64,000 bases of DNA from Hyphomonas sp. (GTDB taxonomy: Bacteria > Pseudomonadota > Alphaproteobacteria > Caulobacterales > Hyphomonadaceae): positions 1 through 64,000 of the forward strand of contig PACZ01000004.1 in NCBI GenBank assembly GCA_002700305.1. The letters are read 5' to 3'. The position numbers and the translations under genes were made by a program. Position 1 is the stretch's first letter; each line of letters begins with the position of its first letter. The notes beneath the pieces are model-generated. The model searched no databases. It saw only the letters and a list, made by a program, of their open reading frames with translations, and was not told the DNA's origin. Positions 56,801 to 64,000 of the stretch are shown here, one piece after another.

Positions 56801-57163
56801 CACCACAGGTGCATCCAGCTCAACCGCTTCAACACGCGGGGAAAGAACACCGGGCCAGTCCAGCCGGACCTGAACCCGAGCAGCCTCGAACGCCTTGTGC
56901 CCCTGCCCTGTGACCGACAGGTCTTCGATGACAGCGCCGCTCAGGCCCAGGCTGTCGAAACGGCTGGAACAGATCAGATTCCGCTCGGCACACCATCCGG
57001 CCAGCACCTGGCGGGCCACCGTCTTGCGCAGGCCCCAGCCGGCCAGCCCGGCAATCAGGATCAGCAACCCAACCGCCAGCAGGATCCGCCGCGCCCAGCG
57101 TGCGGGCACCGGCGGCGTCCGGTCAGCGGTTTTGTTTAAATCTCCGTCATCTGGTAGCGTCAC
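53810..57163 (-). CDS. ydbH: YdbH family intermembrane AsmA-like lipid-bridge protein
   Basis: 1117 residues, longer than E. coli YdbH (about 880). N-terminal cytoplasmic stretch and one membrane helix (ARRILLAVGLLILIAGLAGWGL), then a long beta-rich repeat-type periplasmic region of the AsmA/DUF748 kind (VRLDWPGVLSPRVEAVELDAPVVRG, and many amphipathic strand pairs). A conserved C-terminal region contains VGLDGDVADRVKITLKLAGKSR. The family forms a hydrophobic groove between inner and outer membrane for phospholipid transport. The start is GTG 57163. It is the first gene of ydbH-ynbE-ydbL. Confidence 0.93.
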   Translation of the reverse strand: MTLPDDGDLNKTADRTPPVPARWARRILLAVGLLILIAGLAGWGLRKTVARQVLAGWCAERNLICSSRFDSLGLSGAVIEDLSVTGQGHKAFEAARVQVRLDWPGVLSPRVEAVELDAPVVRGALSDGQIGFYGLERLVPSGAGGGGSAALPVLDIRDGRILIGTSAGDVRANFTASGQFPQNGQASLVLEPASLDEPQGYVRWSGGVAELTARDGQLEGRVNVTLEALRTDDVNLTDAELVASLEAGITDDAPAQLVWDGQIAEATGKGFELTALQTGGHAKLHRLADVSIDGVLDALTEADMQLDAGKVHWAAYAAEAARLETSLRKSDDVFAGPLEVSLLSATVPQGRADQVSAVGDVSWSKADGLRFAGPVATTGTALSEETAEPLLSRVKLPVPLTAHGDSLRVAFRRALSAFDAETNVTVSLSENGLAFDAQDTALLASKSGLKLTVSQRTDAPWFSLHHGQASITGRLSLQGGGAPELVTDLDALTFGPDGLLLAAKSVELSPWSVNGTQFGVDLDALQVRSRPEDLHVTAGGAVTLSGPVLGLTLDHSRLTGTVQVSNTETGLRVEPINDPCLTFETQGLTLGGVVFQPNRLNFCPRRGVFMKPGAGDAAGTASLGNVSWPFQSKSVTGVLNLSDAAVDWSVSKQFSLSLSSPDIGLPMDIGDRTLSVDGAGPRVRLVTAKGKTPALSATLGSTVFGGTLIPAKVTAGEIRFDGEIGSGGLSGDLAGSSVLIRDFRDDPVYQPLLADLTAEMHEWQLALSGPLRLQANDVGVGEITADINVLTLDGTARVATRPLEFRKGGLQPVMLSELLRGVYTDASGRMAAVSDVVIDGGRLAGIADVSVSDFGFQTTRLGRVENVNGSVHFDDLFTLSTAPTQVLTIGGMNPGVPLRDGRIVFALSGGKVLVVESAAFPFAGGKLALSPFDWTLGADTQHVEVTADAIDLAELVRILKLPKIEAEGSVSGRFPIDVERSKVLIRDARLLADDGGGRVAYLGNAADSAAQADANVRLAFEALKDFDFTVLEVGLDGDVADRVKITLKLAGKSRNDITYGQNAHILKGQPFEFNIAVDSALAELFRSSQFYTNQQKLTDFVVEEVLTDRGLKISEDE

Positions 57164-57353
57164 TGACTCATCCGGCTTGCATCCGGCTCTCTCTGGAAAC
57201 TAGACTCTTGCCTGAAAGGGGAATTCCTTTCCGGCCGCGTTTCAAAAGCCTTAATAGGCAAAGGCGATAACAATTTGGCGAATAAAAGTCCGCTTGCACG
57301 GGAGTTGCAGGCGGGATGCCAAGGGTGGCGACAAAAATGGAGGGGCTTGCACC

Positions 57354-58727
57354 ATGCAAGACACTCAACAAACGACCAAGACCCAGGCGCCCGCGCGTTC
57401 GACCCTGTCGCATGGCGTAAAGAGCCTCGTGGCCTTGCTGGTTCTGGGAACGGGATCTGCCATTGCAGGTCTCCTGATTGCCGGACCCAACGGTCAGAAC
57501 GGCCCGGGCGCAGCTGAGGCGGCGCCTGCCCCGCCGCCATTGGCAACAACACTGTTGACCGCGACAGACATCGAACCGCCCGCCAGCCCGCTTCAGACTG
57601 TCAGCGGTGAACTGGCCCGCCGGGAAACGCTCACGGGCCTCGTCCAGCGCCTCGGCGCCCCGGCCGATGAAGCCGCAGGGGCGCTCCAGACCCTGTATGA
57701 CGACGAACTCCTAGACCCGAGACGTCTGCGGCCGGGGCTTGAGGCAGAGGTCTTCCTCGACAACGGCCATCTGCGCGCCCTGAACGTGAAGGCGGAAGCT
57801 GGCCGGAACCTGTTCATCACCCGCAGCGCAGACGGCGGCTGGACGGCCGCCGCCCTCAATGCCCGGCTGACCCCGCACTATCACCGCGTTGGCGCGCCAA
57901 TCGAGACATCGATCTATGAGACGGCCCTCAAGCTCGGTGCCGGCGACCAGCAAGTGGTCGATTATGCCTCGGTCTTTGCATATGACCTTGACTTTCAAAG
58001 GGAAATTCACCCCGGCGACTCCTTTGAAATGGTGTACGAAACGTACACCGATGAGGCCGGGCACCCGGTGAAGACCGGAAACCTGATCTACGCATCGCTG
58101 AACGGCCAGGCCCTGACGCGCAGCTTCTACCGCTTCACACCATCCGACGATGGTGAGACAGATTACTTTGATTTCAATGGCGAAAGCGCCACAAAGTTCC
58201 TGATGAAGACGCCGATCAACGGCGCGCGGCTGTCATCCTCCTTCAGCAACCGCGTCCACCCGATCTCGGGCTATACCCGCCTGCACAAGGGCACGGACTT
58301 TGCCGCACCGACCGGTACGCCGGTCTATGCCGCCGGCAATGGCACCATTGAATGGGCTGCCCGCCGCGGCGGCTATGGCAATTACATCGTCGTGCGCCAC
58401 GCCAATGGCTACAAGACGGCCTATGCGCACCTGTCGCGCTATGCCCGCGGCCTGAGAAAGGGCCGCCATGTGCGCCAGGGCGACATCATTGGCTATGTCG
58501 GATCAACAGGGGCCTCCACCGGACCACACCTGCACTATGAGGTGTACATCAATGGCAAGCCGGTGAACGCGATGAAACTCAAGCTGCCCACCGGCCGCAA
58601 GCTGGCCGAAACACCGGCCATGCTGGAAGAATTCCTCGAAGCCCGCGATGCCATCGACGCCATCCGGGGCGAGCAGGACACGCCCCGCCTCAGCGTCTCC
58701 CTGCCCTCCAACCCGCCGTCGCCATAG
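57354..58727 (+). CDS. M23 (LytM) family peptidoglycan endopeptidase
   Basis: 457 residues. N-terminal membrane anchor (SLVALLVLGTGSAIAGLLIAG), a middle part with LysM/OapA-like features (LARRETLTGLVQRLGAPADEA), then the M23 domain: FSNRVHPISGYTRLHKGTDFAAPTGTPVYAAGNG with catalytic His and Asp, HLSRYARGLRKGRHVRQGDIIGYVGSTGASTGPHLHYEV with the HxH. All zinc and catalytic residues are present, so it is an active-type enzyme or a MepM-type hydrolase. ATG 57354 has GGAGGGG upstream. Divergent from ydbH. Confidence 0.93.
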   Translation: MQDTQQTTKTQAPARSTLSHGVKSLVALLVLGTGSAIAGLLIAGPNGQNGPGAAEAAPAPPPLATTLLTATDIEPPASPLQTVSGELARRETLTGLVQRLGAPADEAAGALQTLYDDELLDPRRLRPGLEAEVFLDNGHLRALNVKAEAGRNLFITRSADGGWTAAALNARLTPHYHRVGAPIETSIYETALKLGAGDQQVVDYASVFAYDLDFQREIHPGDSFEMVYETYTDEAGHPVKTGNLIYASLNGQALTRSFYRFTPSDDGETDYFDFNGESATKFLMKTPINGARLSSSFSNRVHPISGYTRLHKGTDFAAPTGTPVYAAGNGTIEWAARRGGYGNYIVVRHANGYKTAYAHLSRYARGLRKGRHVRQGDIIGYVGSTGASTGPHLHYEVYINGKPVNAMKLKLPTGRKLAETPAMLEEFLEARDAIDAIRGEQDTPRLSVSLPSNPPSP

Positions 58728-58733
58728 GTCGCC

Positions 58734-60695
58734 TTAATTCGCTGGCAGTTGGCGCTGCAGGAAATCGAGACTGTTCAGCAGGACATTATAGCGGCCCACA
58801 GAGGTGCGCAGATAATGGTCCTCACCCTCAATCTCGATGAACTCCAGATCGATCGCTCCGTTTGCGGCCCTGCGGAAATTTTCACTTTGCTTGAATGGCA
58901 CGGTCCCGTCTTCGCGGCTTGCGATCATCATCACCGGAACGCTGTATTCTGCCGTGCGGTCCACCGGCGTGATGCGGTGGCGGTCTTCATTTGACGAAAA
59001 CCTGTCCGCGCCGAGATAACGTTCGATATAGTTGGAATAGAAAGAGTTTGAATCGCTTTCGCCCATCATGCCGAAGGGGTCCGTTACGGCGTTTACGGCC
59101 ACGACGCATTTCACGGCACCGGACTCTTGCAAAGGCAGCATCAGGGCCGCGTAGCCCCCATAACTCGCCCCCGCGACGCACGCCTCACCAGGCAGCGAAA
59201 GCCCCTGTTCGACAGCCCAGGCTGCGCCATCCGCCACATCCAGAACCATCTGGTCTCCATACTCGCCATAGCCGGCATTACGGAAATCCAGACCGAAGCC
59301 TGCCGAACCGCGGAAGTTTGGCTGCAGCACGGCATAGCCTGCCGCGGCATAGGCCTGCGCCCACCAGTCAAAACTCAGCGTGTCCCGGGTTTCCGGTCCG
59401 CCATGCGGCATCAGGATCAGCGGAAACGGACCATCCGCCCGCGTCTTGCCCGGCGGCAGCGTCAGGTAAGCCGGGATCTCCAGCCCGTCGCGCGCCGTAT
59501 AGGAGACCGGTTCGATGTGACCAAGCTCTCTGCCATCAAGGTGCGGGGCAATGTTTCCGAGCGGAGACAGCGCTCCGCTCTGGGGTTCGAAGAGGAAATA
59601 ATCCAGCGGCTTGCCCGGATATTCCACCTTCACGACCGTGTAGGCTTTGTTGTCCGACCATGACTCTGCAGTCACGGAAGCATCCGGGAATGCACCGGAG
59701 ATTGCCTCCACCTGCCCCTTCAGATCGGGATCCTCGAGAATCTGAACCGTAAAGTCATCCGGATACTCGTAGCCAACGACATCGCGCATACGCGCATCGA
59801 TTACCGGAGAGACGAGACCGCCATAGCTGTCGACAGGCGTCAGCGTGCCATCGCTGAGGGCCATCCGGAACAAGCCGTAAGGTTCCCCTTCTGACAGGAA
59901 GACGATCAGGTTCTCCCCGGATGTATCCAGTCCCCATACCGACAGCGGATTAAAATCCAGACGTTCTCTCTTGAAGATTGTCTTACCGCCAGCTTCAACC
60001 GAAACCTCGTGTCCCAGCGAGCCATTGTCCCGATAACTGATCTCAGCAATGAAATCTCCGTCGGGGCTTACAACCGCATCAATCACATTGTTGCGGAGCT
60101 TTTTGCGAATCTTTGATTTCCCCGAAGCCAGATTCACTTCCATCAGGTTGAAGACATAGTTGGGCGCGACCTTGACCTTCCGGTCGACATTCGTTGGCCC
60201 CTCATCAAGATAAACAATCGCAAAGTCCACCTTTCCTTCCTTGGACGGAAGGATGGCCGCAAGATCATTGGTATCAAGCCAGGCGCGATTGTCCCGCAAA
60301 AGCATAACAGGCTTTGGATCATTGATGTTGAATGCAACGGCTCGCTCGAACGTGTAATTGCGTAGTCCATTGCTTGTCTGCAATGTCTCATACATTTCCA
60401 CATCCAAAACCAAAGTGTCATCACTGGCCCAGTAATGATCAACCATCCGGGCGCCCGCCATTTTCGGAAGAATGACGGCGTCGCCGCCATTCATCAGGTC
60501 GAAGACGCAAATCGTGTGGAGGTTCATGGGCGAGCATTCGGCTGCCAAATGCACACCATCCGGAGAGATCTGCGGATGGCCCATCGCATCCGCGCGGCCG
60601 AACAGTTCAGCAATGTCGCCGGCCGTTTCTGCCGAAGCGGGCATGGCACACAAAGCGATCGCGCAGGCCGAAGCCAGCAAGCTGTAAATTTTCAC
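58734..60695 (-). CDS. S9 family prolyl oligopeptidase-type peptidase
   Basis: 653 residues. GTG 60695 is the start: GGGAGGG lies six bases upstream and the protein then opens with a signal peptide (VKIYSLLASACAIALCAMPASA). An N-terminal beta-propeller is followed by the alpha/beta hydrolase domain with LMPHGGPETRDTLSFDWWAQAYAAAGYAVLQPNFRGSAGFG. The catalytic Ser is in AGASYGGYAAL, the Asp in REDGTVPF and the His in GEDHYLR. Periplasmic dipeptidyl or acylaminoacyl peptidase is likely. Convergent with the M23 gene. Confidence 0.93.
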   Translation of the reverse strand: MKIYSLLASACAIALCAMPASAETAGDIAELFGRADAMGHPQISPDGVHLAAECSPMNLHTICVFDLMNGGDAVILPKMAGARMVDHYWASDDTLVLDVEMYETLQTSNGLRNYTFERAVAFNINDPKPVMLLRDNRAWLDTNDLAAILPSKEGKVDFAIVYLDEGPTNVDRKVKVAPNYVFNLMEVNLASGKSKIRKKLRNNVIDAVVSPDGDFIAEISYRDNGSLGHEVSVEAGGKTIFKRERLDFNPLSVWGLDTSGENLIVFLSEGEPYGLFRMALSDGTLTPVDSYGGLVSPVIDARMRDVVGYEYPDDFTVQILEDPDLKGQVEAISGAFPDASVTAESWSDNKAYTVVKVEYPGKPLDYFLFEPQSGALSPLGNIAPHLDGRELGHIEPVSYTARDGLEIPAYLTLPPGKTRADGPFPLILMPHGGPETRDTLSFDWWAQAYAAAGYAVLQPNFRGSAGFGLDFRNAGYGEYGDQMVLDVADGAAWAVEQGLSLPGEACVAGASYGGYAALMLPLQESGAVKCVVAVNAVTDPFGMMGESDSNSFYSNYIERYLGADRFSSNEDRHRITPVDRTAEYSVPVMMIASREDGTVPFKQSENFRRAANGAIDLEFIEIEGEDHYLRTSVGRYNVLLNSLDFLQRQLPAN

Positions 60696-60771
60696 GAAAA
60701 CCCTCCCGCATTCCTGTCCAACAGGAGTACGAATGCGGGAGGGATCAATCAAGCGTAGAAGCTGCTGATCG

Positions 60772-63387
60772 TCAGTTCAGAACGGCTGCGCCCTTGGCGA
60801 AGTCGTTCGGGACGCCGTTGATGGAGAGCTGGTCGCCCTCCACGCCGATCTTGATGGTTTCGCCATCATGGATGCGGCCTTCCAGCAGCAACCGGGCCAG
60901 CGGGTCCTGAAGTTCCTTCTGGATGACACGCTTCAGCGGACGTGCCCCATAGACCGGGTCATAGCCGCGGGCGGCCAGCCAGTTGCGGGCATCGAGGCTG
61001 AGCTCCAGCTTCATCTTCCGGTCTTTCAGCAGGCCTTCGAGACGTTCCATCTGGATATCGACGATATGGTCGATCTCGCCGCGGCCAAGCCGCTTGAAGA
61101 AGACGATCTCGTCAATCCGGTTGATGAACTCCGGACGGAAGTGCGCCCGGATGGCACTCATCACCGAATCTTTCGCGCTCTCGGAGATGTCCCCTTCCTC
61201 ACCGGAGGCCAGGGCATCGGCGCCGAGGTTCGACGTCATGATGATGATCGTGTTCTTGAAGTCCACGGTCCGGCCCTGGCCATCCGTCAGACGGCCATCG
61301 TCCAGCACCTGCAACAGTGTGTTGAACAGGTCCGGGTGCGCCTTCTCGACCTCGTCGAACAGGACAACCTGATAAGGACGCCGGCGGACCGCTTCGGTCA
61401 GCACGCCGCCTTCATCATAACCGACATAGCCCGGAGGCGCGCCGATCAGGCGGGCCACGGAGTGTTTCTCCGAGAATTCCGACATGTCGAGCCGCAGGAT
61501 CGCCGTGTCGTCGTCGAACATGAATTCGGCGAGCGCCTTGGTCAGCTCCGTCTTACCGACACCGGTCGGACCGACAAACAGGAACGAGCCGATCGGGCGG
61601 TTCGGATCCTGCAGGCCGGCACGCGCACGGCGCACGGCGTTCGACACAGCTTCAAGCGCCGGGTCCTGGCCAACAACCCGCTTGCGCAAGGCGTCTTCCA
61701 TCTTCAGCAGCTTTTCGCGTTCGCCTTCCATCATCTTGTCAACGGGGATACCCGTCCACTTCGAGACAACGGCCGCAATGTCTTCCGGCTTCACAACTTC
61801 GGAGACCACACCGCCGCCACCGTCTTCACGGCTTTCGGTTTCCTGAATCAGTTTTTCCAGCTGCGGAATGGTCGAGAATTTGAGCTCCGACGCCTTGGTC
61901 AAGTCACCCTGACGCTGGGCTTCGGCCATTTCGGCATAGGCCCGGTCCAGCTGCTCCTTGGCGGTGGCAGCGCCTTTCAGCTTGTTCTTCTCGGCGCTCC
62001 AGGCTGTTGTCAGCTCATCGGAATGGGCCTGCAATTCTGCAATCTCTTCCTCAAGCGTGTTGAGCCGGTCTTTGGAGGCCGCGTCCTTTTCTTTCTTCAG
62101 CGCTTCGGCTTCGATCTTCAGCTGCAGCAGGCGCCGGTCGATCTCATCGAGCTCTTCCGGCTTGGAGTCGACCTGCATGCGCAGGCGCGAGGCCGCCTCA
62201 TCCATCAGGTCGATGGCCTTGTCCGGCAGGAAGCGGTCGGTGATGTAGCGGTGCGACAGCGTCGCGGCCGATACGATCGCCGCATCCGAAACGCGCACGC
62301 CATGGTGCGCCTCATAGCGGCCTTTCAGACCACGGAGGATCGAGATCGTGTCTTCCACGGTCGGCTCGTCCACGAACACGGCCATGAAGCGACGGGCAAG
62401 CGCCGGATCGCCTTCGACATATTTGCGGTATTCATCCAGCGTCGTAGCGCCCACACAGTGAAGCTCACCGCGGGCCAGCGCGGGTTTCAGGAGGTTCGAG
62501 GCATCCATTGCCCCGTCGCCCTTCCCGGCCCCGACCAGCGTGTGCATCTCGTCGATGAACAGGATGACGCCGCCTTCGGCCTGCTGCACTTCGTTCAGCA
62601 CGGCTTTCAGGCGTTCCTCGAACTCACCGCGGAACTTCGCCCCGGCGATCAGCGCGCCCATGTCGAGGGCCAGTAGCTTCTTGTCCTTCAGGCTTTCCGG
62701 CACATCGCCATTGACGATACGCAGGGCAAGGCCTTCGGCAATCGCCGTCTTACCCACCCCGGGCTCACCGATGAGGACCGGGTTGTTCTTGGTCCGGCGG
62801 GACAGGACCTGGATCGTGCGGCGGATTTCCTCGTCGCGGCCGATGACCGGGTCGAGCTTGCCGTCACGCGCATCCTGAGTCAGGTCGCGGGCATATTTCT
62901 TGAGGGCCTCGTAGCCTTCTTCGGCATTGGCGCTGTCGGCCGTGCGGCCCTGGCGCAGCTGGGCAATCGCCCCTTCAAGCGCTTTAGGCGTCACGCCGGC
63001 ATCTTTGAGAACATCTGCAGCCGGATCACCAGAAAGACCTGCAATGGCCAGCAAAAGGCGTTCCGTCGTGACAAAGGAATCCCCGGCTTTCTTGGCGCCG
63101 GCTTCGGCGTCCTGGAACAGCTTCGCACCCGCCTGCTCAAGGCGCAGGCCGGTGTTGGAACCGGAGACTTTCGGGATTTTTCCAAGGGCGGTATCGACGC
63201 CCTGAACCACGAGTTCCGGCCGGCCGCCGCTCGCACGGATGAGGTTCACGGCCATCTGGTCGCGATCCTCCAGCATTTCTTTCAGGACATGGGCAGGTGT
63301 CAGCACCTGATGGCCCGCCGCCAATGCGGCTGTCTGAGCGCCCTGGATAATGGCCCGGGCCCGCTCGGTATATTGCTCAATATTCAT
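60772..63387 (-). CDS. clpB: ATP-dependent disaggregase ClpB
   Basis: 871 residues, Hsp100 disaggregase that works with DnaK. The N-domain ([25 protein letters not shown]) is followed by the first AAA+ domain ([18 protein letters not shown]), the middle coiled-coil domain (about 400-530) and the second AAA+ domain ([22 protein letters not shown]). The M-domain marks it as ClpB and not ClpA. AAGGGG precedes the ATG. No clear heat-shock sigma-32 promoter was found in the short gap upstream. The preceding gene on the same strand is the DUF4167 gene, a normal order for alphaproteobacteria. Confidence 0.98.
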   Translation of the reverse strand: MNIEQYTERARAIIQGAQTAALAAGHQVLTPAHVLKEMLEDRDQMAVNLIRASGGRPELVVQGVDTALGKIPKVSGSNTGLRLEQAGAKLFQDAEAGAKKAGDSFVTTERLLLAIAGLSGDPAADVLKDAGVTPKALEGAIAQLRQGRTADSANAEEGYEALKKYARDLTQDARDGKLDPVIGRDEEIRRTIQVLSRRTKNNPVLIGEPGVGKTAIAEGLALRIVNGDVPESLKDKKLLALDMGALIAGAKFRGEFEERLKAVLNEVQQAEGGVILFIDEMHTLVGAGKGDGAMDASNLLKPALARGELHCVGATTLDEYRKYVEGDPALARRFMAVFVDEPTVEDTISILRGLKGRYEAHHGVRVSDAAIVSAATLSHRYITDRFLPDKAIDLMDEAASRLRMQVDSKPEELDEIDRRLLQLKIEAEALKKEKDAASKDRLNTLEEEIAELQAHSDELTTAWSAEKNKLKGAATAKEQLDRAYAEMAEAQRQGDLTKASELKFSTIPQLEKLIQETESREDGGGGVVSEVVKPEDIAAVVSKWTGIPVDKMMEGEREKLLKMEDALRKRVVGQDPALEAVSNAVRRARAGLQDPNRPIGSFLFVGPTGVGKTELTKALAEFMFDDDTAILRLDMSEFSEKHSVARLIGAPPGYVGYDEGGVLTEAVRRRPYQVVLFDEVEKAHPDLFNTLLQVLDDGRLTDGQGRTVDFKNTIIIMTSNLGADALASGEEGDISESAKDSVMSAIRAHFRPEFINRIDEIVFFKRLGRGEIDHIVDIQMERLEGLLKDRKMKLELSLDARNWLAARGYDPVYGARPLKRVIQKELQDPLARLLLEGRIHDGETIKIGVEGDQLSINGVPNDFAKGAAVLN

Positions 63388-63523
63388 CTATGATCCCCTT
63401 TCAAAGGCAGATTTGTTTCGGGATTCCGGCACCCCGCTTAGCGGCAGCGCCATTATCCGTCACAGCCAATGTGGGAACAGATTCCAGTGTTGCAACTCCC
63501 CTGCGGCGGGAAGGCCCACACAA

Positions 63524-63556
63524 GAAAAAGCCCGGCGGCCAGAGGCACACCGGGCT
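63524..63556 (-). terminator. Terminator between the DUF4167 gene and clpB
   Basis: Stem AGCCCGG / CCGGGCT with a 14-base loop, followed on the minus strand by TTTTTC. It lies 30 bases after the DUF4167 gene stop. Confidence 0.7.
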
Positions 63557-63582
63557 ATTTGCCTGCGGCGGGGTCTCGCCCC

Positions 63583-63999
63583 TTAGTCGGTGGTTTCGGC
63601 AGACGGTTCTGCTTCTGCATCCTTGGCCTTGCGGCGGCCACGGGAAACAGTCTTCAGGACACCATCGGACGGATCGGAATCGTCTGATCCCTCATCTTCC
63701 CCGCTCTTATAGGTTTTCCGGCGCGGACTCTTGCGGCGGGCTTTGGGCTTTTCATCCTTGTCATCATCCGAGGAGGCGCTCGACTCATCAGAGGCCTTGT
63801 CCTCGTCAATGACGCGCATGGCGTCATCTCCGTTATCGTCCTGCTTGGGCGGCGGATTGCGGCGCTCGACGCTGGCTTCCGTCTTTTCCGCCTCATCCTT
63901 GCCGGACTCATTGGAATTATCGTCCCCGTCATTACGGGAATTATCGCGGCGGTTCTGGTCGCGGTCATCCCGGTTGCCGCCGCGCTGTTGCTGCTGGCG
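63583..63999 (-). CDS. DUF4167 protein, C-terminal low-complexity part (5' end outside window)
   Basis: The frame is open to the right edge, giving at least 138 codons. The visible part is charged and low in complexity: RQQQQRGGNRDDRDQNRRDN, then Asp/Glu/Lys-rich stretches and basic patches (KARRKSPRRK, SRGRRKAK). This resembles the disordered C-terminus of DUF4167 proteins, which lie in front of clpB in many alphaproteobacteria. The conserved N-terminal DUF4167 domain itself must lie outside the window, so the call rests on composition and position. Confidence 0.65.
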   Translation of the reverse strand, partial: RQQQQRGGNRDDRDQNRRDNSRNDGDDNSNESGKDEAEKTEASVERRNPPPKQDDNGDDAMRVIDEDKASDESSASSDDDKDEKPKARRKSPRRKTYKSGEDEGSDDSDPSDGVLKTVSRGRRKAKDAEAEPSAETTD

Positions 64000-64000
64000 A

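Noticed and set aside
60868-62676. 602-codon open frame antisense to clpB
   Set aside because: Shadow of clpB; no ribosome binding site and no recognisable domain.
63388-63523. Heat-shock (RpoH) promoter of clpB
   Set aside because: No pair matching CTTG and CCCCAT-type boxes at suitable spacing was found; a sigma-32 site could lie further upstream.

Overview
The window is GC-rich chromosomal DNA of an alphaproteobacterium, most likely a Caulobacterales/Hyphomonadaceae-type dimorphic marine bacterium. The markers for this are CtrA, the histidine phosphotransferase ChpT and the CtrA inhibitor SciP, a Caulobacter-style fliF-fliG-flbE-fliN block, two large TonB-dependent receptors, an ELM1-like protein, and a DUF4167 gene upstream of clpB. 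Almost all of the sequence is ordinary dense coding DNA. I saw no rRNA, tRNA, CRISPR array, insertion sequence or prophage.

Layout. 1-3.1 kb: the 3' end of gyrB, then a small accessory patch with an AT-rich HNH-like gene on the minus strand, a 550-base gene-free stretch with palindromic repeat elements, a small ORF ending in a 51-bp tandem repeat, and a DUF3008 gene. 3.1-6.2 kb: a pirin, a small exported protein and the queC-queE-queD operon for preQ0. 6.2-13.4 kb: two TonB-dependent receptors and a lipoprotein-type sugar dehydrogenase. 13.3-19.7 kb, minus strand: recR, ctrA, flhG-like, flhF-like, fliN, flbE, fliG, a very short fliF and sciP. 19.8-23.3 kb: a phosphotransferase, a TetR/COQ9-like gene, proC, a YbjN gene and ubiK. 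23.3-30.9 kb: lgt, a MidA-type methyltransferase, yjbQ, ypfJ, metY, a LysR regulator divergent from yeiH, and a GIY-YIG protein. 30.9-38 kb: a DUF1254 protein, then rpoD, dnaG, a PRC-barrel lipoprotein and a YqeY protein (all minus strand). 38-50.7 kb: carA and carB with several small genes between them, greA, an ELM1-like gene, a LuxR solo and mnmA. 50.8-53.8 kb: cheR, a cheY-like gene, chpT and the ynbE-ydbL pair. 53.8-64 kb: ydbH, an M23 peptidase, an S9 peptidase, clpB and the 3' part of a DUF4167 gene.

How the genes fit together. CtrA, ChpT and SciP lie in one 40-kb span with one of their expected targets: a CtrA-box-like site (one mismatch) sits in front of the short fliF, and sciP is the next gene upstream. 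GANTC (CcrM-type) sites cluster in front of ctrA. YdbH, YnbE and YdbL form a complete set for the inner-to-outer membrane lipid bridge. queC-E-D form one overlapping operon.

The most unusual observation is the flagellar block. The protein in the fliF position has only 220 residues and appears to keep just two membrane segments, an RBM3-like core and the FliG-binding tail. The FlhF-like GTPase has lost the Walker A lysine and the DTAG motif. flbD and flhA, which I recall lying next to this block in Caulobacter, are absent from it. FliG still looks motor-competent, so this may be a minimal or rewired MS-ring/C-ring module rather than simple decay.
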